From Numida meleagris (Eukaryota; Chordata; Aves; Galliformes; Numididae): DNA of 64,000 bases. Below the pieces are notes generated by a model. It was given only the letters and a program-made list of their open reading frames with translations. It was not told the DNA's origin and ran no database searches. The stretch lies in contig NC_034438.1 in assembly GCF_002078875.1 (NCBI RefSeq), positions 15,919,964 to 15,983,963 on the forward strand, in the 5' to 3' direction. Within the stretch, counting starts at the first letter, position 1; each line of letters starts with the position of its first letter. Made by a program: the position numbers and the translations under genes. Positions 50,465-61,356 of the stretch are shown in pieces.

Positions 50465-50625
50465 TGGTACCTACACAGTCTTTTACAGTCCACAATGTCT
50501 CTGGCAGGGAGTTGCAGGGATCAGCTATTTCTTGTGTGAAGAACTGCCACCTTGTTTTGAAACTCATTCCACCTAGCTATCACTTTATCTTCTCTCCTTC
50601 CTTCATCATCCCCTTTGTAGCCTTA
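50465..50625 (-). mobile_element. Ancient CR1 fragment
   Basis: On the plus strand, CTCTGGCAGGGAGTTGCAGG, then GCTATTTCTTGTGTGAAGAA, then CATTCCACCTAGCTATCA matches the reverse complement of old amniote CR1 3' regions ('ctctggcaatgagttccacaggttaattatgc ... tgtgtgaagaagta'). It is more diverged than the avian copies at 52310-53508 and lacks clear termini. Confidence 0.6.
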
Positions 50626-52309
50626 GTTTACAGCATTACCAAAACTGAATTAATAATAGCATAGCTGCAGCACAGCATCTTATTATATGTGTCAGCTATG
50701 AAGGATTAAATGCTCTCTTTAAGAGGTAGAAACCAGGACAGATAAACTTTATGCTAATGAAAATATATGAGCGTTGCAATTGTCCCTAAAACTGGCTGTT
50801 TCTTAATCTAAGAGTACAAAACAATTTGTAAAGACTATAATGAAGAAATTATACATCCCTTTTGTTAGGAAGCCTTCTGACTCCTCTCACATATTAAAAA
50901 AAGAAAATAGTAAATTAAAATGCTATCTGTGAATACATTATACAAAAGCACAACAATACTGTGAATTATCTTACTCCTCCACCTCAGTCATTCACAGGAG
51001 CAGCACTGTACAAAACAGAAGCTGGAAAAACATTGATTAACGTTAGGGTTGCCTCCTGTGGTCAAGTGGGAAAATCTCCAAATCAAAAACCTGAGTTTGA
51101 TACACTGGCTGCTGCAGAGGCAATAGCAATAGCAATGCCATGCTGAGTCTAAGTGTACCAGCCAGAGATCTATGACCATTTGATTTGTTTGTTTCCCCAT
51201 AAATGTATGTAGCTATTTGCAAGACTTTTATAGTATTGTTGCACAACAAATAGTATCAGGGTAATTTCAACTACATAATGTGTTGGCTATATAATTTTCC
51301 TAATGTTCAGTTTCCACAGTTTTGAAGGCCAGCAAATCCAGTCATGTATTATTCCAGAAAACAGCATAAGAGTACAGGTGGGAAAAGAACAGAATTATAC
51401 ACAATAATTGAGGGGGAAGGCACAGAGATGAAATAGTTTTTCACACCTCATCAGTGAAACCATCTTCACTGTTTGACCGTCATAAAAGTGTCCACCTAGA
51501 ATAATAGAAAACAGTATTTAAGTTTGTCAAAGTGATTTGCAATAGAGCAAGACATGTATTGAGTATACTTTCCTTTTTTATAGATATTGTTCAATTTTTT
51601 TTCACACAGTTCTTCATCTGTTTTACTATATGTTGCTCAACATTAGCTAGTTAATAAAACAGGTTGTCTTGCTCTATCACATCCAGCTTAGGAATCTCTT
51701 ATTTAGTTATCATATTGTAGCAATTGTGTTTCTTCTGATAGAGTTAGGAAACATAATTTAAAAAGCAGCAAAAATGAGTTAGTCTGCTAGAGAGATTACA
51801 GGCTTCCTTGTTATACTCAGCCTGCTCTAATTCCCATTTGAAGCCAATGGAAATCTTACAAATAAATTCAGATGCAGTTACACTTTTCTCTCAGGCAAAT
51901 CGTCATCTTAGGAATCTGTTCTCAAACATAGATTTCATGATGGGAAGAATGTCTCTAAAAATGAAATCTGATGAAATTCTCTGCAGCGATAGAGGCAGAC
52001 AATTCTCAGCAGTTTGTAAAGGACTTCATTTCTGAGACAAGAATTAGTGTTACTCAAAATGTTTCGTATCTCCATTATTCCTTTCTATTTTTTAATTAGT
52101 ATGTAGCTACTCTCACTATATGATTTTTGTTATCCTATCCCAAACCTACTAAAGCTAAGGAAACAAAAAGCAGATTTCTTCTCAGAACTCCCATTTCCCA
52201 TTTTACAATATTTTGAATTATAAAATATTCCTGTATTCTGAATTAGACAGCCTCATATACAGTACTACCTGTTGTTTTGGATAAGTATGTATTTCAGATT
52301 ATTTGTAGA
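50626..52309. other. Non-coding DNA
   Basis: No recognised gene. A short hexamer run (CAATAG, three units) lies near 51120-51138. The overlapping 60-75-codon frames are chance. Confidence 0.5.
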
Positions 52310-53508
52310 GTCATAGAATCAAAGAATGGTATGGGTTGGAAGGGACCTCAAAGATCATTAGGTTCCAACCACCCTGCCACAGGCAGAGTTGCCAACCACT
52401 AGATCAAGTACCAGACCAGGGTGCCCAGGGCCCCATCCAACCTGGCCTTGAACACCTCCAGGGATGGAGCATCCACAACCTCTCTGGGCAGCCTGTGCCA
52501 GCACCTCCTCACCCTCTCAGTGAAAAACTTCCCCGTGTCATCCAATCTAAATCTTCCCTCCTTTTCCTGTCACTATCTACCTGTGTAAAACGTTGATTTC
52601 CCTCCTGTTTGTAATCTCCCTTTAAATACCGTGGCTCCATAAGCCATGATGAGGTCTCCCCGCAGCCTTCTCTTCTCCAGACTGAACAAGCCCAGCCCCT
52701 TCAGCCTGTCTTCATAAGGGAGGTGCTCCAGCCCTATGATCATCTTTGTGGCCCTCCTTTGGACCCTATCCAAAAGCTCAACATTGTCAACGACACTGTC
52801 AGTTGACAAACATTTTTCCTGTGTTGGGGGTCCTGGATCAGAACACAGTGCTCCAGATGGGGCCTCACGAGGGCAGAGTAGAGAGGGACAGACACTTTTG
52901 TCTCTGTGCTGGCCACCCCTCTTCTGATGCAGCCTGGGATACTATTGGCCTTCCAGGCTGCAAAGGCACACTGCTGGGTCATGTTAAGTTTTTCTTCCTC
53001 AAGGACCCTCAAATCTATCTCAGCAAGAATACCCACAAGGAGTTCCTCTCCTACTCTGTAAACATATCTGGGATTACCCTGACCCAAGTGCAAAAAGCTC
53101 CACTTTGCTTTGTTGAACCTCATTAGGTTTACAGGGGTTCACCCTTTGGGGTTTATCAGGGTCCCTCTGGGTGGCATCCCTTCCTTCTGCTGTATCAACC
53201 ACAACAGTCAGCTTGGTGTCATCAGCAAACTTGCTGAGAGTGCACTTGATCCCATCCTCTGTGTAGTTAATGAGGATTTTAAAGAGTACCAGACCCAAGA
53301 CAGACCCCGGGGTTACACCGTTCATCATCAGCCCCTCCATAGATACATAGCCATTTACAACAAAACTCTGGCTGCAACCTTCCAATCAATTCCTTATCTG
53401 CAGAATAGTCCAACCTTCAAAATCTTTTTTTAGGGATTTAAGGATGTGGTGTGGGACCATGTGAAAGGCCTCGCAGAAGTCCAGGTAGGTGGCATCAGTT
53501 GCCTACTA
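52310..53508 (-). mobile_element. CR1 retrotransposon (minus), 5'-truncated, distinct subfamily
   Basis: The 3' end at 52310-52350 has TCATAGAATC repeats and 'gggttggaagggacctcaaagatcat', a variant different from the 'ggaaaagacctacaagatcatc' type at 22953 and 39970. It then carries the long 'aacctggccttgaacacctccagggatgg' non-coding tail. ORF2 relics upstream on the minus strand include [19 protein letters not shown] near 52710-52770, [19 protein letters not shown] near 52930-52985 and [10 protein letters not shown] near 53205-53235. The catalytic FADD box is intact, but frameshifts separate the blocks. The 5' break lies near 53508. Confidence 0.92.
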
Positions 53509-55576
53509 CATTCCTTTATTGTTGTGATATTTTGAAAGCTATTCCTGTGCAAATATTTACTGCTAACCCAATGCAATAGTGATAAGCATGTTAATTTCAC
53601 AATACATCCATTGCCTTTACACATTGAAGTGATCTCACAACACTTCAGCAGAAATGATAATGTCTCTCTAGAAACTCTCAAATCGAATATGAATTCTAAG
53701 TGTTTTCTGTGGCACCACTGATCCCTAGAATTAAACAAAAATCAGTAAATTCTTTAATTATAGTAGTCTGTGATCCTAATAATAGAAAACAAGACAAGGA
53801 AGCCTACATCTGCTACAGCTTCACTCTTTGACTCAGAAAATAGACGTCACTAAATTTTAGAACGAGAAGTCAATGTCTTGTATGTCCTGTTTGGCTGAAT
53901 TTTACAGAATAAGCCAACAGTCATCCTATAAATAATTAAAAAGTGAGGAGTCTTTCTCCTGTGTATTAAATCACTGGAAAACAACAGGACTGAACAAGAC
54001 AATAACACTAAACAGAGCTGAGTTCCAGGGTATTTGAACCTTACTAATTTCATGTGAAAAGGTGTTGACTGCAGCTACTGAACTTCTGTTAAAAGCCAAG
54101 GCTGGGATTCTCCAAAGTGCATGAAATTATGATAGATCATTCCTCATTAATGGGAGATTTCCATTCTTCCTAAGAAATAACATGACATTGTAAATAATTT
54201 ATTAGTGGCAATTAGATTTCATTGTAATAAATGTCAATATCTCAACTTCCAAATGGATAAGCTGATGCATAAATGGAGGATTTACCAATACCTAAGAACA
54301 ACTTGTTATAACCCCGTGATAAATGAACACCCAGTGTGCTGTTTATCTTGGTGAGTGCTGCCTTCCAGCTGTACAGTCTGCTGACTTAATTTCAGAGGTT
54401 GGTTGTCATCTTAATCTTCACTGTATATCTTCTAAAATATTAAGTAAAGCCAGTTCTTCATCCCCTGTCTCTTTCAGAATGGCTTTTCCTATTATGTATC
54501 CGCTAAAACATTTCTTATCTCTCTTGCCGCTTTCTTGGGCGTTCTGGAACAGATCTGCCTGTAGTGACATTTGCACAGGCTTCAGACATTCTAATTTTTT
54601 TTATCATCTCTGTTGGCAAGTTCTTATTATTCTGCAGTATCTCATGTTCTTCCCTTGGGAAATGACTGTTTTTACCGTCTGTCCCTATATTCTTTTGAGA
54701 GTCCAGAGTAAAGTCTTTTGATAAGTCTAGCCATGTATACTTCTTTCTATCAGAAAATTGCATCCCAGGTTCTGTTATCTCTTTTAACTAATCTTTATTC
54801 CTTATGCCATTATCACAATTTTGTTTAGTTCAGCACTTATTTCTCAAGTGTCTTTCATTTCTGTTTGTCTTATCATTGTTCATGCTTGGTCTTCAACATC
54901 TTCTGTATTTGTTCCTTCACATTTATATCCATCATGTTTCTTTTTCACTTCATTACTTTTTCTTTTTAGTGTCTGAAATGGTTCCACTTTCTCTTGTACT
55001 ACATTAATCATTGGCTAAAATGTGTCACCTCAGTGGTACCTATTAATTGCAGTAAGTTTGCCTTATACTCTACTATTTATTCTTTCACCCATGATCCTCT
55101 TTCATAACTCATCACATTGAAATACTACAGCTTTATTAGCCCTAAATATAACAAAGCTAGATTTATAACCTCTGCTTTAAGACAGTTCTACAATTGCCTC
55201 TTTAAATAATCGTGTTATTAAAAAAAGGGGCCACCTCAGCCTAAAACCAATTTGGCCCTAATACAATGTTTAACTAGTCAACAAGGTTCAACCTCAGAAA
55301 TAACTGAGAGAAATTTGTCTCTGTACAAATGTATGAATTACTTTGATTTAAAATGTCTATTTTTCTTCATATTAATACATTCCTGTGTCAATGATAGCCT
55401 ATTTGCCAGGTTCGGTTGACATTTTCACTTGGAAAATTTAGATTAGGCGAGCAAAGAAGCAAAACTCTTTGAAGCACATTCTCCCTAGCTGTTTCATCAA
55501 GCAAGCAAGAATAGGTTCTACGTGGTACTTCACAGGGCCACTTCACGAACTCTGCATTCTTCTCTTCTGACGCCCT

Positions 55577-55900
55577 ATGGAGGGAATCAACAAGGGACTA
55601 GAACTACTCATTCTGAAGTACTTCACCATACTGTCAGCATTTCACCACACACAGTTCAGCTTCTATGCAACAAAGCTGGCATTCATTCCTTCCTACTTTT
55701 TATCAGCCTTTGTCACAAACTCGTTTTTAACAAGGTTTCCCACTCAAAGGAAAAAAAAGGAGTTGGGAGTATTTTCTGAGAAACTTCACAAAGATACAGT
55801 GGGATTAATAATAATAGGCATTGTCCAGTTCTTCCTAAGGATATTCAGAAAAGAGAAATACCGAGTTAAATTCTCTGAAGACTGTCTACCCAGTGGTTGA
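55577..55900 (+). other. Orphan 107-codon open frame, membrane-like; doubtful gene
   Basis: ATG at 55577 has G at +4, and the frame runs 107 codons to TGA at 55898-55900. Two or three hydrophobic stretches are visible (LELLILKYFTILSAF near residues 8-22; AFIPSYFLSAFV at 35-46; TVGLIIIGIVQFFLRIF at 73-89), separated by basic runs (QRKKKELG). An A-rich tail with overlapping AATAAA-like strings follows at about 55915-55935. I recognise no family. One-frame openness in AT-rich DNA is weak evidence, and no promoter or splice context supports it. It could be a chance frame, a small lineage-specific protein or a decayed retrocopy. Confidence 0.13.
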
Positions 55901-57473
55901 TTGTGGCACAACATAAAAATAAAAATAAATAAATAGAATCTACAATAACTGAAATAGAAACACAGTTAGGAAAGTGATTGAGAATAAAGCACCATCATTA
56001 TGCCAGCGAATGAATTCATAATATCATACTCATATAGATAAATTATTACAGTTATTCTGGTTCTATTCTTGAACTGAATGGCTTTACGGACAAACTGAGA
56101 GTGCTGGGCTACATGGATCTTTGGTCTGACACAGAATATCAACACTGTTGTTATCATCCATTTATATATTAATATCCTTCACAGAAATGCTAAGTCAAAT
56201 CTCAAATATAGTCTTTCAGAGGAGGATGCTTAAATATTGCATTTTAATGTATGTGTGCCCCAAAATCAAATATGGTATTGAAAAGCAGTCCTCTCAGTAA
56301 CAAGTCTCATACTTGTTTAGTGTGATTCAGACATCATCAACAGTTTCTGGTTTGTAAAACTTTTATATTTACCTGCTGAACATGTTTTTTTTATAACAAT
56401 TCTGTAAAGTATGCTTGCTTTGCTTATTCTTTTTTTTTAATAATTAGCTGAAGCAATAAAGGACTGAACCTTTTTTTAGTTTTTCTCTTTTTCTTTCTTT
56501 GATTGAAACTCCTTTGATTATCTTCTTTTAAAATAATCTCCATTATTACTTTAGTTATCCTGATTTTTTTCTTCAATTGATTACTAAAGTACTCCATGTT
56601 CAATTCATTCAATTTCAGTGTCTTCTTTTAAAAGACAGACATCTTAATCATTTTTAAATATTGATTTTATTTGCTGCCTGCCAGGCTCTACATTCTGATT
56701 TTATTTCCTTCAAAACTCACAGCTCTTTCCATTTTTCTGTCTTCAGAGATCTGTCTGTTTCATTACTTAATACAATTTCCTTTCTGTCAAATATTTGTTT
56801 ACTTTACATAATTTTCCTTTCCTGTGTACACACGTTGTTTATATTACACCTTTTTGTCTTCACTTCCTTTCTCACTCATTAAAGAGTATCTGCATCAATT
56901 GCAGTTATCATTTCATTAATTACAATAACCACTGTTTCCATTTAGCTGTTTCTCTCCAAGTAATTCAAGCAGTTCCTAAACTTTATGTCTGTGATGTGAA
57001 TTTGGCTGCAAAAGGTTTCAGTGCAGCCATTTTAATATTCTCATGGTGGTAATACCACTCATTTTATTTAAGAAAGAAAGAATGAAGAAAAGGTTAAGAA
57101 AAATATTTACTGTCTTCTCAATTAAACAGCTAGTCATCCAACAACAGTATTTCTGCCACATGCAGCATTTTGTTATTGTTTGGAGCTACTACTGTTTGCT
57201 AGAGGTCCAAAGAGCCCTGATTACAGTGCCAGAATCCCTCGGCTCTAAATTACAAATGCACAGAAGAAAATTATTATCCTAGCTGAAAATGCCTTATAGT
57301 CTACAGGAATCAACAAATAGCCTTTTCTTTCAGAAGTATATATTCCTTTTCACTTGTCTCATGCAGTTTTTGCATGTTTCTCATGTCCACCCTTTCAAGT
57401 GAGCCCTTTTAGTTTGTTTGTTGTTTTCAAACTGCCTGCCACACTGCAGTATTTTTCATTTCATTCCAGAAGT

Positions 57474-57530
57474 ATTCACTCACTTCATTTTATTTCATTT
57501 TGATTTCATTATTTCATTCAAAGACATTCA
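57474..57530. repeat. Degenerate ATTTC/ATTTT pentamer repeat
   Basis: Repeated TTCATTTTA, TTTCATTTTG, ATTTCATTA and TTTCATTC units are seen directly, giving an imperfect pentanucleotide array with no element attached. Confidence 0.6.
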
Positions 57531-57959
57531 ATTTCATCCTGCTTGATACACACCAAATTGTGATTGGTTATGAATATTATGAGTGCTGTTCCCGATCAGT
57601 AAATAAATTGTGAAATATGCTCAGTGCATAGACATCGTGTGTACCTGAAGCTGTAACAGGTCTTCAGAATCCACACACCTCTTCAGGTCTTTAATCCAGA
57701 AAATAAATTTTGTTTTTGTGCATAACAGATCCACCACGGTTTAGTTATTTCACTAAAATTTCTGCCTGCAGTGCTACAGATGCTTTTTTTATAGTGTTTC
57801 CCCTTCTCCAATATTAGCAGCTGAACATCAGCTTACTGAGTTTGCAGGCCACTGTCCAATGGGCTGTATCATACAATTTTTCAAAAAAAATGTCCTTTAG
57901 AGTGTTTGAACTGGCAATACTGTTCTGATTTTCTAACAATCAGTAGGAATCTCTCTGAT

Positions 57960-57982
57960 TATTTGTTTTGTTTTGTTTTTTT
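57960..57982. repeat. (GTTTT)n simple repeat
   Basis: Three GTTTT units followed by a T run, similar in type to the tract at 2386-2416. Confidence 0.75.
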
Positions 57983-60900
57983 GGGGAAGTATCCTTGATG
58001 TCATTTAACCTTTAAAGATTACAACAGACTTCTTTCATAATAGTATCATGTGTTTTATTACTTCTGAGGCTTCTCCCTAGAAGTTTGTGCAAAAGTCTGT
58101 TAGATACCTCCTTGACTGAGTGATTTGTTCCTCAGTTGATTGCCTGGAATCACTCTTACTGCAGTCTGTGGCTGATATCCACAGGAATTTGTCATTCCTT
58201 TTACAAAAAGGCAAACCCTGACTTCTTCCCTTCCCATTTGGAGTGAGTGTAAAGAACCCTCTAGCAGAGTTTGCAGAGATTTCCTTCCACATTATGCTGC
58301 ACTGCTGGTTTTCCTGTGGGAGGGGTGCTCAGATTCCCTTCTCTCTGTTTTCAGACAAAATGTCTATAACAGTATCAGAAAGTTAATGAAATGGCTGAGC
58401 GTGGGGAATGGCTGCTGTTTGCTAAGTTTTCTGTACTCTTACAGCATTGCCTGAACAAAATTAAACTTGTGTTTCCAAGATGCATAATATTGCTGCATGA
58501 CAACATAGGCGTAGATTTCCCACAAGGCTTTCAGCTGCTACCTCCAAAATAACAGAACTGCAAGCTCCCAACTTCTGCTGTGTTTGGTTGGAGTGGAAAG
58601 AATTGACTGATCTGTAGTTCTGGCCTTTAAAATCTCAATTGCAGAAGAGGCTCTTGGACCAAAATGAATTTGAATATCACACCAGTTGCTGGAAGGATAT
58701 GCAAATGTATGTGGTGGCCATATGGCAGCTGCAAACTAGACGACTTCTTCTGACTAGTAACTGGAGAAGACTGGCAACTCAAACTCCCAATTTCATGAGG
58801 CTTCTATTCATTCTCCTCCCATTTAGAATTCAGGTATACCATACACAAATGTAAATGAAGTTTCCAGGCCTCTTCTAAATTTGTACAGATTTGGACCTCA
58901 AATATAACCTACCGCTAAGGTACCCTCCCTTTGAAATCCATCCACAAGCTTATGGGCTCCAGAAAGTCTCAGACTTTTGTTTTCTTGGAAAGCTGAAAGC
59001 CTAAATATTAAGATCTTCTGACTCATGCACAGAAGTACAAGCCTAATTTTCTTTTCTTTTGCCTTCCTTTTTATTTGAAATAGCCCAGGCAGAGGAACAT
59101 TTTGGAGTAAGAAGCACTTCTCTTTTGATTCTAAATTCATTCTGACAAATATTTTTTTCCTCTCTTAGCCTTACTGAACTTGATCCCAGCCCTTACTATA
59201 GTGGTTTATGTGCTGTCAAGGAGAGATGAGGTCTTAAGCAGCCAGAGGTTCCATGTTGTCATGTCAGAAACCCATCTTAGTTTTTAAGCCACATTTATTG
59301 TCACAGTTTTGAAGCTCACAGAAAATGGCTAAACCACATGCAGTTAAAATCTTGGTCATAAATTCTACAACACTTACTATAAAGAACAGTCTTTTTTGTG
59401 TTTTCATATCTTGAAGTAATTATTTTTGAGTGCTTGTGGAGTTATCTCAAGAACAACCTTAGGGCATCATATTTGATGCATTACTACAATAAAATATATG
59501 TTTACTTGATGAAGTAATACTATTTGTTATGTTTAGCAGTGTCACACAGTCGAAGCTCACTTATCATCTTAATTTGCCAGGTGCAGTTTGAAAGGAATCT
59601 TCTCATGAAAATGAAAGCAGCTTTCACTGGAGTCCTGATTATTAAGATATGCCTGAAGTTTCCTCCAGTAATATGAAGTATGTGCAGCACAGTGACATCT
59701 CTACTGAGAAAATAGTTGAGCCAGTTGGAGGCATGTCCTCACTTGCAAAGGTCAGCCAATGTGAAGTGTAACAGCTATTATTTTGGGCTTTCAAAGACTG
59801 GGAAGCCTGTACACTGTTTTTTCCCTTCTCTCCCTAGAGAAAGGATAAATACCAAATGGGCCCAGCTGAGATTTGTAAACTTAACAGCTAGAGATGGGGA
59901 ATAAACTATCTCAGATCAGCAGTCACCACAGATTTTTGCTTGAAGACTAATTTCAGGGCGCATCTTCATGTGGGCTTTTATTTCCCACTTCCTCCCCAGG
60001 AATAATCATGCTATTACATGTGGCCTCTTGCTTTTAATATCCTCTTTCTTTCTGTATTCTTTTATATATATGTATCAGAGAAGTAGATTTAAATTCTTTT
60101 TCTGCCTCAATTGAATCCTTGCTTGTATAGGTTTTTTAGCTGATACACTGAAATAACACTTCTCCTATCCTACTGAAGCTCAAAACCTAGACTCGGTCTT
60201 AATCTGTGATAGCTGTGACTGCTCTCAAATTCTGCTTTTTATGTACTTCAGGACATAAGATGTGTCTTCATTTATTCACACTGTAGTTAATCCCCGAATC
60301 CTTTGAGCCTTCAAAAGTTCCTCTCATTATACAAATCTTGAAGTGTGTAGTTGAGGCTGGGCACTTCTATCTGCTTGCCTTTTAAGTAAAATGTTACAGT
60401 GAATGGTCTTGAGTCATCATTATGGCATGCATTGATGCCAACACTCTCATAATGCTTGCAGCTGTAGTTTAATACGGAGACATTATTTTAGCCATATATT
60501 TGCTTGCAAATTCAGTTAAAGACTTGTAATGTTGAATCTGATTTGCAGGCAGGGTAGTTTCTGTGCTGTTGAAATGGGTGCGCAATCTTAATACAGAGCA
60601 TTAATTTTTAAGTCATTATTTTCTTTGGACACACCTTTCAACAAACTGAGTAAGGAATTAAGACATAGCATTGTAAACTATAGTTCCTGGGATCAACAAA
60701 ATACTGGGCAGAAGTATTCATGTTATTGCATCTAGGTATGCATGACATATTCATTCTGAGAGAATTAATACATTACAGAGTTTAGGCTGCTTCTGGTATT
60801 GCTATTCAGCTGCTTCCACTTGGTTACAAATTGGAGACCAACGTGCAGCACAACTTTGCTTTATTCAGTACTTTTGTAAGTATTGAAATAGAGGATATTC

Positions 60901-61231
60901 TTAGGGAATGAACTTCAAATTTTCCCTGTCCCACTACTGAGATGGAGCCAAGAAAAATATTTTTCAGGGAAGGCATTTCCACAAGAAAAATTCATTTTTT
61001 AGATTACGGAGGAATGGATGTTACTGATTCAGTGGATTCAAAATATGGTTTTTATTCTACTCGTCAGTGTTCTTCCTGTACAGTGCCACCTACTTGAGAC
61101 TCCCAAACAGAAAACTTGAATGACATAAAGACAGTTGTTGACAGAGTAGACTTAACATTAATCCTATGAGCTAATGCTGTGTTGGATGGTGACCATAATC
61201 TCTTAGCTACTGAAGTTGAGCTTTCAACCAG

Positions 61232-61356
61232 AAGATCATGGACATGATTTAGCAGAGGGTTGTTAGAGTTAGGGTAGTATGGTTAGGTTGCAGTTGGACT
61301 TGATGATCTTGTAGGTCTTTTCCAACCTGAGAAATTCTATGATTCTATGATTCTGT
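61232..61356 (+). mobile_element. CR1 3'-end fragment
   Basis: Only the non-coding 3' tail is present: GACATGATTTAGCAGAGGG, then TTGGACTTGATGATCTTGTA plus GGTCTTTTCCAACCT, ending in three ATTCTATG/ATTCTGTG repeats at about 61336-61356. Severe 5' truncation is typical of CR1 retroposition. Its end resembles the copies at 22953 and 39970 more than the one at 52310. Confidence 0.92.

Larger units (their letters stand above)
53509..61231. other. Long unique non-coding stretch
   Basis: About 7.7 kb with no recognised transposon. Two pyrimidine-rich plus-strand blocks (about 54430-55010 and 56400-56890) generate T-rich frames. An orphan 107-codon frame lies at 55577-55900, and pentamer-like repeats at 57474-57530 and 57960-57982. 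Other frames (up to 132 codons, 54323-54721) show no domain. Confidence 0.5.

Noticed and set aside
54323..54721. 132-codon plus frame as a gene
   Set aside because: It sits in a pyrimidine-rich block that inflates frame length, and an 82-codon frame overlaps it on the other strand.
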